This document shows positions 48,896-59,680 of a DNA stretch of 64,000 nucleotides, piece after piece. A model generated the notes under the pieces. That model did no database searches. It was not told where the DNA came from and saw only the letters and a program-made list of their open reading frames with translations. The number at the start of each line of letters is the position of its first letter. The first letter of the stretch is position 1. Origin of the DNA: Heterodera schachtii (taxonomy: Eukaryota > Nematoda > Chromadorea > Rhabditida > Heteroderidae); contig SIJG01000024.1 in the NCBI GenBank assembly GCA_023374025.1, positions 768,964-832,963 of the forward strand, given 5' to 3'. The position numbers and the translations under genes are program-made.

Positions 48896-49289
48896 TTTCA
48901 TGCGTTTTTAGGCATTGGACGGTTCAGTCCCAAAGCCATTTGGACACTTCAGTCCCAAGTCTGTAACTCTGTTCAGAATTGTCGCCGCGCCCTAAAATGG
49001 TATCATTCGATTTCTCTCGTCGAGACGAATCGGATGGTATATAATTTGTATGCAAAATCAAAATTGGTAGTATTCTTCAATTTTTCCAATTCAAAATATG
49101 CAACCAAATACTTAAAAAAGGGGGGGGGGGGTACAAAGTACACTATTACCTCAATGAAATAATATTCTAAACGAAATATTTTAAAATTAAAAGACTATTT
49201 CAACAGAGAGAATAACAAAGCATAAATTAACAATGTGAGAAATGAATGAGCATTTGTGAGAAAACTTTTTGCGTGGACGGGAAATTTTA
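48896..49289. other. Intergenic right border of the satellite domain
   Basis: The array gives way to sequence holding two GGAC(G/A)(G/C)TTCAGTCCCA motifs (48920-48958) resembling the doubled CCAGTTCCGTCCC at the left border (13447-13480). A 12-G run lies at 49120-49131. This is the 3' side of the TXNDC11-like gene; I see no gene here. Confidence 0.6.
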
Positions 49290-52200
49290 TCACGGGGAAA
49301 GTCCGGTGGCGATTTTGCTGTTTATTGTCATCAGCCAATTGGTCAAAATGGCACTTTTTGCCATCCTTTTCCTCGCTCTTCCGTCGTCCTCCCCATTTTC
49401 GTCCCATTGCCTTTTTCTCAATTCTTCAACAATTTCGGACAGTCTCAGAAGAGTCATCTTTTGTAATCGTCGCCTTATATTGAAAAAAGTAATTTTAAAA
49501 ATAACAAAAATTCGTAGAACGCACTTTTTCATTAAAATTTGAAAGTGGCGGACGGAGGCCACCGATTGGCGAAGGCCGACGCCCCCTTTTAAGCGCATTT
49601 TACGAATCATTTCGCGCAAAATTTGGACGTCTTCCCGCGCCTTTCCGACCATTCGTCCGATCCTTTGCAAATTACGCTCCAAACATTGTCCCCGACAGAG
49701 AGAAAAGGCCAACAGCCAGCGGAGTTTTGGTTGGCAACGCGGGAAAATGAAACCGAGCAAATTCGGCACGGAAAGGGCGAATTCGGCACGGAACACGAAA
49801 CTTTCCTGGCTTAAAAAAGCATTCTTATTGCTGTGTTTTTGCATTTTATTAATTTTTTTTTTACCTTTTTGCCGGGAAAAAGGCGACGGTTGGCAAATGG
49901 TCAAAGTCAAAATGCCAATCGAAGGAATTTTTGGAAGAATCAATTCTAAAGAGGAAGAAATGCCAATGAAAATATTCTAAAATGGAAGGTCGAACATAAA
50001 AAATTGGATGAATTGCTCAAAGCCTTCGAAAAACTTTTGCGTTTGGTGGAAAAAATGGAGCAGAGTTTGGGAAGGGCCGTGGGAAGGGCCACCGGAGAAA
50101 AAGAGAACGGCATCGAAGGGACGATTCTGAAAAGGGAAGGGAAATGTGAAAATGGCATATTTTGCCAATTGTTTGCCCTTTTTCACCGTATTGAGAATTC
50201 GGTCCAAAAACATTTGTCGATTGATTCGCTGCAAAATGCTCAAATCGGAGAAGTTTTCCCCGTCCTCATCTTCTTCGATTGGTTCGACAATTTGCTCATT
50301 TTTGGGCGTCCATTTCAGCGTTTTGTTGTAAAATCCATCCACAAATTCGGCCAACTTCGAACTGAATAAAATTAATTAATTAATTGCTGAATTAGAACCC
50401 AAGCAAAGCGACGAGCACCGGACATTGTCACGCCTTCCGCGCTTCCCATCGCAAATATTCGCTCGTCGTCTCGCGCCACAATGGCAATTTTGTCCGCCGT
50501 TTCGTCACCATCGGCCAAAATGCCCCATTTGCGCATGAAATGGCGTCCAAAACGTTTGTCTAATGTCAAAAAGCCCAGCGATTTGTTCACTCGACAGCCG
50601 GCACCGATGAGCCATTGCCAGGAGGGACTCAGTTGGCCAAAGTCCAATTGGACAAGTGTTTCCTCCGCGCGCAATTGGCGATGGGTTTCGGACTGACGAA
50701 GACGGAGCATTCGGTCGAATTTGCACAGCAAACGCTGGTGCCAGGAGAGGAGGGCAAAAGGCCGTTCAGCAACGGAATGGGCGGAAGCATTCGGTACGCG
50801 ACATTTCTTTCCCGCCATTTCTTTCCCGTCATTTCTTTCCCAAGACATTTCTTTCCCACCGTTTCTTTCCCGGGATTTTTCTTTCCCAAAATTAGAATTA
50901 ATCCTAAATATTAAAATAAATTTATAAAGCAATATAAGCAGTAATAACAATAATCATGACCAATCACTGACAAAAAAAACTCAATTGCTCACTGATCCAT
51001 TTCAAAATTGTTTGCAATCACACGTAAATATTCAACAATAGTCCGTTCTCCGAGGCCGCCAACAACAATGTTTCTAATACGCTCATCTGTTTTTTGGTAC
51101 ACAAGCCTTTTTTTTGCTGCATCATCTCCCCGAATAAATTCTTCGTATAATTATCACGATTTTTTTGAACTCTTTTCAACCCTTCTATGAATTTGTTCCT
51201 TCCTGAAGTCAGACACAAAAGTTACTGTAGTGTAAATTCAAAAATTCAAATTTTCATTTGGTAAACATTGTCTTCAACGTATTAATTTTCCTTAAAATTA
51301 TTGTTGCTTATGTGCTTACAACGCTTATATTGCTTTATAAATTTATTTTAATATTTAGGATTAATTCTAATTTTGGGAAAGAAAAATCCCGGGAAAGAAA
51401 CGGTGGGAAAGAAATGTCCTGGGAAAGAAATGACGGGAAAGAAATGGCGGGAAAGAAACGGCGGGAAAGAAATGGCGGGAAAGAAATGTCCTGCTCCGGG
51501 AAGCATTGCCTTTTGCACGGACACAACAAAAGCGACGGAATGAATGGTCTAAAGGGGGAAAATAAATGAAAAAAAGGAAAAGGGGAAATGCCAATTTCGG
51601 AGTGTTACCCTCCGAAAGTGAAGTGCACTCTTCGCCAGATTTGCTAATGTCCCCTTTGGTACTGTCCTCCTCATTTTGCTGCTCAACTTTTGAGTGTTTT
51701 TGGGCCAATTTGCCACAATTTCCGCCATTTTTTGAAAATCGGTCGCAACACAAAGCCAACTTAAAGGGGAAGGAAGACCAATTCAAATGGAACTCTTCCC
51801 CGGTTGGTCTTTTGACCTGTTCAGCGCTCAATGCGCAACTTTTTCGGTTTTTGCCTAACATTTGGCCAAGTGAAGGCGCGTCAAAAAAACCCTCCGCCAA
51901 CGACCGCCGCTCTAAATTTTCCAAAAACGGTGGACAATGGTGAAAAATCTTGACAAACTTAAAATGGAAGCGGATTTACGGAGGAATTTCCCAGCATTTC
52001 ATACATTTCGCAGCGCAATTTGACTTTGACTAAGCGAACGAAGGCCAAGCGAATGGGAGAAAAGGACCAAAGTGGCGGAGGAAGAGGACAAACGGCGGAA
52101 GAGAGCGTCGGATTTGCCGGCATTTTCCAAATCTATGCCAAAAGGAGGAGGGAAAATGGGACAAAACAGAAAAAGAGAGGGCCAACTTTATTGAAAATCT

Positions 52201-53431
52201 CAGAGAAAATTAAGGGAAAAATGAGAGAATTTGATGGAGAAAAAGTATCAAATTTAATACAAAAAATAGCAGTAAATTTCCCCCTTAGTTTACTTACCTT
52301 CCAATTCCAATTCGTGCACCATTTTAGCAGCAAATTTTTCCTCAATTTGCCCCTTCACCCAATCGGCCAATTCTTGCGATTTCGCATTGTTCGGCTGAAT
52401 TTCCGTCGACGCAATTAGTCCCATGGACGGACTGTCCTCGTAAAAAGTGTACATGTGAACTTGGTTGTCACTTTCGAAGCCCATTTGGCCAAGTGCCAAT
52501 GAGCGGTTGAGAACGACGGCAAAAGCCACCGACGAGCGAAAGTTTGCCAATTTAAAAGCCGAATTGAGAAAAACGTGGTAAGAACGAGGCAAAGGAAGGC
52601 CCTAAAAAGCAAAAAGTTAGAATTAAAACTGAGTGAGTTGGGTTAAAATGACTCACATTCAATGAAAAATGGCCGACAACCAAAAAATCGGACGAAAGAA
52701 CGGCACTTCGTAACTCATCGACGGAGTGCAATCTTTGGAGAGGGTTCAACAAATGGAAAACCCAACTTAAAAAAGAAGTGGTTATGATAATTTACAAGAA
52801 CATTCGCACCTGAAAAGTCTGTCTTCCGACAAAATTTGGTTGTATAAAATCGGATGGCCATTTGGGTAGGGGGAAAGAGCCAAAATGACGGGGAATGAGT
52901 GCACTTTGTACATCCGTTTGCATTGTCCGCGATAATAATGGCAATTTACAGCAACAAATTTGACCTAAACAACTGAATTTTTGGGGTTTCGGTATTAAAT
53001 TGGCGGTATTTTTTTCTTAATGTTTAATTAAAAATTAAAAAACCGAATTAATAATTGAGAATGCATTTGCCACATCAGAAAATGAACGTCTGAAAAGTTT
53101 GCATCGGTTGTCCCACGGGGCGTAAAGCATCTGAAAATGTGGCAAAAAATAGTTTTAATTTACGTTCCTTAAATTTAATTTTCCCACCACAATAACAAAT
53201 TCCGACTTGGACATGAGCAAATCGGGAATGAATCCGTTGCCATCAAAAAGGTCTTGAACCGTCCCATTGGAAGGACGAAAAAAAGGGACCGCCGGAGGGG
53301 GTTCTCTCACAATTTGATTGGTGCGCAAAAACAACCTGACAATGAAATCAGAAAAATGAGTTCGAACATGAACTAATCACAAACATTGCCAAGTTGATAA
53401 CACAGAAAAAGAGAGAAAAGAAAGAAAGCAT
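49290..53431 (-). CDS. TXNDC11: TXNDC11-like ER thioredoxin-fold protein (about 908 aa)
   Basis: Fifteen exons: 53431-53385, 53335-53188, 53130-53044, 52964-52810, 52765-52657, 52601-52298, 52185-52005, 51957-51609, 51548-51460, 50806-50399, 50354-50187, 50126-49996, 49945-49865, 49809-49525 and 49473-49290. Order and spacing of segments match vertebrate TXNDC11, an ER-membrane protein linked to DUOX maturation and glycoprotein quality control. The N-terminus is a hydrophobic anchor (MLSFFSLFFCVINLAM). Thioredoxin domain 1 has YAPWDNRC (residues 68-75), keeping only the second active-site Cys. Other matches are AVNCHYYRGQCKR, GCRVNKSLGFLTLD, and a late thioredoxin domain with LFFSGGPSHGPSQ (no Cys) and HLPTVAFFPAK. 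A coiled-coil-like, charged C-terminus follows. All exon phases agree except 6 to 7, which is one base off. A foldback element lies between exons 9 and 10. Confidence 0.85.
50800..51490. mobile_element. Foldback-like element within the TXNDC11 gene
   Basis: Inverted terminal repeats 50800-50939 and 51323-51490 are almost identical except that the right arm has two more 14-bp units (28 bp). The outer part of each arm is a minisatellite of GGGAAAGAAATGGC-type units, and the inner part is AT-rich (ends near GCAATATAAGC). The central 51.0-51.3 kb has no recognised gene. Tandem repeats inside inverted arms are typical of foldback transposons. No clear target duplication is seen. The flanks are coding sequence of TXNDC11 on both sides. 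Confidence 0.8.
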
Positions 53432-53535
53432 TTTCGACAGATTAAAGTGGCACTTTGTCCGGCACAAATTCGCAAAACTTTTCAACGATGAAAACACTTA
53501 AATAAATTATATTTTTAATTAGAAATTTTTTATTT

Positions 53536-53745
53536 TTAACCCGGTTTTGTGCTGTTTCTCCGTTCGTTTTCTTCACAATTGCAACTTGCTTCTCTTATGG
53601 CAGAGTCAATTAATTCTTGCACAAATTTGTCAATGTTAAAATCGTAAAATTCGCCTTCCGCGTCCTCCTCTCCCGTCGGTGAAGAAAAATTTGAGTTTTC
53701 GGAAACGAAATTGGACGATGAACACGACTCAACCGACTCAGTCAT
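53536..53745 (-). CDS. Hypothetical small acidic protein, 69 aa
   Basis: The ATG at 53745 begins MTESVESCSSSNFVSENSNF. The protein is Ser/Glu-rich with a helical IDKFVQELIDSAIREASCNC segment and stops at 53536, 104 nt upstream of the TXNDC11 start on the same strand. That spacing is typical of nematode operons, where a downstream gene is trans-spliced. I recognise no family. It may also be the last exon of a longer gene, since the region upstream (53.75-54.0 kb) has no clear exon. Confidence 0.45.
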   Translation of the reverse strand: MTESVESCSSSNFVSENSNFSSPTGEEDAEGEFYDFNIDKFVQELIDSAIREASCNCEENERRNSTKPG

Positions 53746-54493
53746 AAGGTGGTTTGGAAGGCGATGTCTGTGGTATCCGAAAATCTTTGTTTACATTTGC
53801 AGTTGGCACAAACGAAAAAAAGCCACGTTTAATTGGTAATTGGATAGGTAATTAAGTGGAAACGGTGGTATCAAAAATTTAAGTTTACTGTTTCTGTTTT
53901 ATAATTTAATTAATGCATGATTAATTAATTCGTTCAATGAATAAAGGACAGATAAAGAAAAAGGGGAAAAATAACAGAATATTGGTAATTTTGGTTTTTG
54001 TGTTCATTCGTTCATTCCTATCGATGAGAAAAATATGGAGAAAACAATTTTAAGAAAAGAATCGGCGAATTCAAACAGAGTTACAGACCCGTGGTTGAAG
54101 TGTTCTTTACCCGACGGAATGAACCGTCCAATGTCTAAAATGCATTGGTTTTCGGCAACCTCAACTTTAATTTTGCTAAACCAGGATTTTTGTCCAGGAA
54201 ACCCAGGTCAAGGTCAAACACAAAACATAGAATCCCAGATCCTGGTTAAGCTTGAAAACCATGATTTCCTGGATAATATTTTAATAAAATTTAAAATGTC
54301 AAAATTTTTTAAAATTTAAAACATTTTTCAATTAAATATTTTTAAATTTTCTAACTTGACAGCCTGGCTTTTTCCTGGACCTGGATTTTTGTCCAGGAAA
54401 CCCAGGTCCATCATGGAGTTTGGATCCAAACTTTTTTAAAATGTCAAATTCTAAAGATAAACATTTAATTAAGGTAAAATTTTATTGGAAGAG
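53746..54493. other. Intergenic region between divergent genes, with 26-bp direct repeats
   Basis: This region is AT-rich. It holds GGATTTTTGTCCAGGAAACC plus CAGGTC twice, at about 54184 and 54383 (199 bp apart), along with related CCTGG/CCAGG palindromic pieces. A short plus-strand frame at 54035-54319 has no coding character. It should contain the DDOST promoter and the 5' end of the minus-strand transcription unit. Confidence 0.55.
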
Positions 54494-56425
54494 ATGAAAT
54501 TTCCATTGGCTTTCTTTTCTCTGTGTTTATTTGCATTTGCTGAAGTGGCAGCCGACCGGGTCCTTCTTCTTATAGACAATCCCACAATTCGCGACTCGCA
54601 CTCCGTCTTCATCAAATCCCTCGAAGAACGTGGTCACTCCGTTGTTATTGCCATGGCCGATGACCCAAACCTTTCGCTTATCAAATTCGGCGAATTTCTC
54701 TACGACCATTTGATCATTTTCGCTCCTTCGGTGGATGGTAACTAATTTCTTTTTGTAATATTTTTCATTTTTTCTTTTAGACTTTGGCGGGAATATAAAC
54801 GTTGACGAGATCACCAAATTCATTGACGGTGGTGGGAATGTTCTCGTCGCTGCAGACAAAAATTTGGGCGATGCGATTCGCGACGTTGCAGCGGAAGTGG
54901 GCTTTGAGTTCGGGGAGGACCAGTCGATGGTCATCGACCACCACAATTACGACACCGTTTTGGTTCGAATTAATTCCGCCCCTTTTCACTAAAATAATGC
55001 AACGGTCAAATTGAGGACGATGGGTCGCACACGACCATTGCCGTGCCCAACGCACAACTGATCAAAGCGCCCCTTATCACTGGCGAAAGTGCGCTTTTGC
55101 CTCCCGTTCTTTACCGCGGCATTGCGCTGGTCGCGGACGAGCCGGGCCCTTTGCAACTGATTTTGATGACCGCTTCATCCACCGCGTACTCACACAACCC
55201 CAACAAAACGGTTGAAGAGGTCTATTTTTGGGTTAATTGTATCTGATCCCATTCTAAAATTCATAAAAATTCAGCGTCCTTCGGCTGTTGGCAAGTCGAC
55301 AATTCTTTTGGGAGCTTTGCAGGCTCGGAACAATGCCCGTGTCATTTTGTCCGGGTCGTTGGACTTTTTCTCAAACAAATTCTTTGCTGCAACTGTGAAC
55401 CAAGCTGACCACACTGCCAAGTGCCCAACTTTTTTCTGACATTAAGGACATATTATGTCATTTAGTGCCGTAAAAAGTGGCAATCAACAATTGGCTGCGT
55501 CGGTCCTCAAATGGTTGCTCAAAGAGTCCGGAGTTTTGCGCATAAAATCAGTGAAACATCACAATGTTGGCCAAAAGTCGCCGCCCGCCGAGTACACAAT
55601 TATGGACGATGTGGTGAGAACAGCGCGGATTTTAAATTACTATTTTTTTTATTTGTCATTTCACTTTTTCAGCGATATGAAATTGACATTGAGGAACTGC
55701 AGAACGGAAAATGGGTGCCCTTCCAAGGCAAAGATGTTCAGTTGGAATTTGTGCGAATTGACCCTTTTGTGCGCGTCACTCTGAAAAACAACAGTAAGTC
55801 TGAAGGTTATTGTAACCATTACATTTCATGGACAAATAAAAACCCATGTTCAGATGGCAAATTCTCGGCTGAATTCAAAATCCCCGACGTTTACGGCGTG
55901 TACAAATTTTTGGTGGATTACCACCGAATCGGATACACTCATTTGACCGACGTTCAGCAGGTCATTATTCATTTCCTCCCCATTCGTCAATTATTTATTT
56001 GTTCAATTCATTCATTTCAGGTCTCCGTCCGACCATTGAAACACACGCAATACGAACGGTTCAGTCGCTGCGCTTACCCTTATTATGTGTCCGCATTTTC
56101 AATGATGGTTGGGGTGAGGAATTTTTAAATTATTCTTCAAAAACGTAATTTGGGTTCATTTTTGGGAATATTTACATTTTGAAGTTTTAACCAATCGCAT
56201 TAAAAATTACAAAAAAAATTTCCCGGCTGTGCCTATCGGCACCGCTTCCCCCCTCCGAATCTCCAAGTTTTTTTATGTCAAAAGCAAATTAGCTAATTGC
56301 CTTTGCCCTTTGGTCAGGTGGTGCTCTTCTCCTTCGTCTTCCTCTACTTCAAAGAGTCGCCCCCGCAAAGTTCGTCCTCCGCCGCCCCTTCCGCAAAAGG
56401 CCTCCAAAAGGCAAAGGCTTCGTAA
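54494..56425 (+). CDS. DDOST: Oligosaccharyltransferase 48-kDa subunit (DDOST/OST48/WBP1)
   Basis: Nine exons join in frame: 54494-54737, 54781-54956, 55016-55219, 55275-55420, 55466-55613, 55673-55793, 55854-55960, 56021-56113 and 56318-56425, giving 448 aa, the normal family length. DDOST is a non-catalytic ER-membrane subunit of the complex that transfers N-glycans to nascent proteins. A signal peptide ([20 protein letters not shown]) precedes DRVLLLID. Family hallmarks are [68 protein letters not shown] and [15 protein letters not shown]-terminal membrane helix ([11 protein letters not shown]) follows. The tail KAKAS places lysines at -3 and -5, a KxKxx ER-retrieval signal. The start is the ATG at 54494, not an upstream TTG. 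Exon 3 begins at an unusual AAATTGAG acceptor. Confidence 0.96.
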
Positions 56426-56550
56426 AAGGCGCATTTCCATCTTAAGAGAGGCTTAAATGTGAATGTTGTTACATATTATCATACTTTCCTTTAACTTTAA
56501 CTCTGCTTAATTTATTTCAATTGTTTTTGTTTAAGGGTCATTCGTTCGTT

Positions 56551-56556
56551 AATAAA
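56551..56556 (+). terminator. Candidate DDOST polyadenylation signal
   Basis: AATAAA lies 125 nt after the DDOST stop, with T-rich sequence downstream. It is the nearest canonical signal before the next gene starts at 56658. Confidence 0.6.
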
Positions 56557-56657
56557 TTTTTATTTTTTGTTTTTCTTCGCTGTTTCAATAAATTTTTGAA
56601 ATTCAAAAAACTACCTAAGAATTTTTGTCTTTTATGTGAAAAGAAAATTTGCTAAGA

Positions 56658-58588
56658 ATGTCACGGCATAAGAAGAAGCACAAACACAGCAGCAGGAAGG
56701 GCTCGAAGAAGTTCAGTTGTTGTTTAATTTCTGCACTTTTTTTAACTTTTCAAAAGCGTAAAATTTGCATTTTTCCGGCAATTCCTCCTCTCCCCCCCCC
56801 CCAATAAAGCGCTAATCTTAACCAAATTTTGCATCAAGGAAAGGGGGCCGAGGGAGCGCTTCTTCCAATGGGTCCACCGATTCGGACGGCGCCGTTGGCA
56901 CTTCGTCCACCCGCCGGGCAAAGAGTTCGAATAGGGCAAATGGTCGGCATTCTCCGCCGTCCTCCTCCGACTCGAACCTTTCCAAATGTTCCACCGCCTC
57001 AACGGCGCATTGTCAGCACTTTCCGGACCGCGCAAAGAATGGAAACAATTTCGGTCAAATTCGCATTCGGAAAACACGATGGGGACCAATGTTAGAGGAG
57101 AAAAGCGAAACAAAGAAAAGGCGAAAGGAAAAGCCAACGGCGAGGGAAAGCGACGGAAGGCATCGCCGGAGGGGGAAAAGTGCCGAATCAATCGGCAGAG
57201 GGAAAGACAAAGCGACGCAAAAAACACGCGAATTGCGACAACTTTTGGATTTTGTGGACGACCGAAAACAATTGGCAGACGAAGTTTTGGACAGTTTGGG
57301 CGTGAGGACGCGGAACAGAATATTCCCGGAATTAAAAGTGCAAAAAAACAGACTCAAAAGTGGTGGGCAATCATTTTTCAAATTTAGACAATGTCGGAGA
57401 CGGAAATGCGAAGGATTGTCTACGGATTTATCAACGGAATATCAAAAAAACGAATTGTGGCATTGCTCCAACGTCCGTTATGCCAATTTTCAATTAAATT
57501 TACTCGTCATTTGCAGGAAGAGACTTCTCCGACAGTTCATCAACCTCCGATTCGGAGGAATGTCCAAATTCCATTCCGTCGACTTCGTCCGATCGGCGAA
57601 ATCGCTCAATTTCGAACGAAAGGCCGACGGATTTACGCAAAAACCCGACCAAAACAAAGAGCGAATCGTGGAAAGAAAAGCACAAGACAAACAAAAGGGA
57701 GAAGGAGTTGGAGGAGGGCGAATTGATTTCGGAGGAAGAAATGGAAGAAGAAGAGAAGGGAGGAGGGGAAGACGGATCAGCACCACTAGCAGAAGGAGCG
57801 GCATTCGAAGATGAAGACGGGCAATCCGACGCCGAGAGCCAATCGGACGACGGCGAGAGGGATGGACAATTGGCACGACGACAAAATGCCGAGACGCAAT
57901 TCGTCATTTCGCGTAATAAACAATTTGTGTTTTAATTGCGTTAATTGAACTTTCCCGCCATCCTTTTCACTCTCATTGAATTGTCAGTTGGCTTTTCACC
58001 GCCTCATCAGCACAATTCGGAAAGTGTCACCAATTTTTGCGATAGTGAAGAAAGCGGCGACGATGACAAATTTGGACAACAGCAGCAGAGGGTACAAAAC
58101 ACTCTCTGCCGGGATTTATGCAAATTGCTCTCATTTTGCCCTCCCCTTTTCATCAGATCGTTTGCATTTTGCCCTCTCCGTCTCCAACAGCGACAATTGT
58201 CGTCGGAGTTCCCTCTGATGACAGTCAGCCAAGCGACGAGGGGGAGGAGGAGGACAACCGCAGCAAACTGAGAACTCCTCCAAATTATGAATTTGAAGAG
58301 CAATCACTGAAAGTGAAAATAACAGTGACTGACGACGGGGAGGATGACGAAAGTGAATTGGACGAGGAAGAGAGAGGGAGGAAGAGGCAGCGGAAGGCGA
58401 GTGCCGAACTGACGGACGAAGCGGAACAAACTCCCGCAAGGGAAAATGGTCGGAACTTCCTGCAGAAATCAAAACGGAAAATTCCGCCTCTTTTTGTTAA
58501 AGGTGACAAAACGCCAACAGAGGAACAAATTGAAGAAGATGATGATGATGATGACTTGCTGATCGAACTGATTGATGAATGTGAATGA
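56658..58588 (+). CDS. CAAP1-like highly charged protein (about 519 aa)
   Basis: Six exons join in frame: 56658-56710, 56839-57337, 57388-57472, 57517-57926, 58011-58091 and 58157-58588. The start is MSRHKKKHKHSSRKGSKK. It continues with a Ser/Arg/Lys-rich region and then a predicted helical domain across exons 2 and 3 (QLLDFVDDRKQLADEVLDSL, MSETEMRRIVYGFINGISKK, RIVALLQ). The spacing of this domain resembles the conserved region of caspase activity and apoptosis inhibitor 1. Long acidic and mixed-charge tails follow (LEEGELISEEEMEEEEKGGG; EEDDDDDDLLIELIDE). If the donor at 57927 is not used, translation stops at 57935 and gives a shorter isoform; both readings are open. Intron 1 contains an 11-C run. 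The family match is from memory and moderate; nuclear localisation is inferred from the basic stretches. Confidence 0.6.
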
Positions 58589-59680
58589 ATCTTCAAATCC
58601 TTAATTAATTTTCTATTGTCCAAATTACATTTTGCATATTAATGGTACCCTTTTGATTACGTTATATTTGTTGTAACATGATGTTGGTGCTGTTTGTTGG
58701 CTTTTCCTTCCTACGGTTGATTTGATTCCAATTGTGGGGGTGAGAAAGAGGGGGCGGGGAACTCGTCGTGTCCTCCATCATTTTTTTCTCCGAGGATGAG
58801 TCATTCGCATTCATCAGTGGCAAAATGTGTCGCATTCATTAATCATTCGCCTTCTTTTCCCTTCCCACATTCGTCCCAATCCCACAATTTCAATTAATCA
58901 CCGCTTTCGTCCCTCCTCTACATGAATAGGCTTATGTAACTGCACACAAATTCTATACACAGAAAATGGAATATGCTAACAATTTTTGAGGTTCTTGATC
59001 ATGAATCTGATTGTGAGATATTTTAACCAATTCCGACTTCGTAGCACAATATAGAAAAAAAAATCACAAGAGAAATTCGACTTTTGTTAGAAATTGGTCA
59101 AAATAGATGTGTGATTCGTGATACGAGAACAAGTTTCACGCATTTATTAATAGAAAAAAATAATAATTGTGCAAACCAAAGGACCCTTTTTGTTTTTTAA
59201 CAAAATTCAAAATCGCTTTAAATTTAAAATTAGCGCCAATAATTTGTTTATTTTCTAGCATTAGCAATTTTCCGCTTCCCTCCCTTTTCCTTCTTTTTTT
59301 GCATGTTTTGTGCTTATCCTCGAATTCCCTAACCTTTGGTCTGTCTATGGTCTTATTAATTGGATTGGCTACGTTTATTTATTCGGATGCTTTCTTTATG
59401 GCGAAAAACCAAGCGAAGCTTTGGGTCATAAATAGATTAGCAAAAGAGGGGGCGTCGGTGGGGGGGGGGGGGGGGGACTGACTGCGTTTTGGCCACTTTT
59501 GGCTTGTGAATTAATCGAACGTAAATAAAACAATTCACATAAATTAATTGGATGACTTAATTAACACATTTCTCCTAAAAAGGAAAATCTAAATATTTTG
59601 CTTTATTCATTTTCCTTCAAATTTAATTTATTCGTTTTCAGCGTTAAGAATATTCCATCAATTCAGAAGTGGACCACAGA
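58589..59680. other. Intergenic, with a 17-G run and a candidate trans-splice acceptor
   Basis: There is no convincing gene in this 1.1 kb. A 104-aa frame at 59167-59481 reads through low-complexity sequence into a run of 17 G (59460-59476) and is rejected. Just before the next start, ATTCGTTTTCAG (to 59640) fits a nematode acceptor and lies 40 nt upstream of the ATG at 59681, so spliced-leader addition is plausible. Confidence 0.55.

Noticed and set aside
51018..51218. 66-aa minus-strand ORF in the centre of the foldback element
   Set aside because: It is short with no transposase motif; it could be a remnant but cannot be supported as a gene.
59167..59481. 104-aa plus-strand ORF
   Set aside because: It is low-complexity and hydrophobic, runs into a 17-G homopolymer, and has no splice or homology support.
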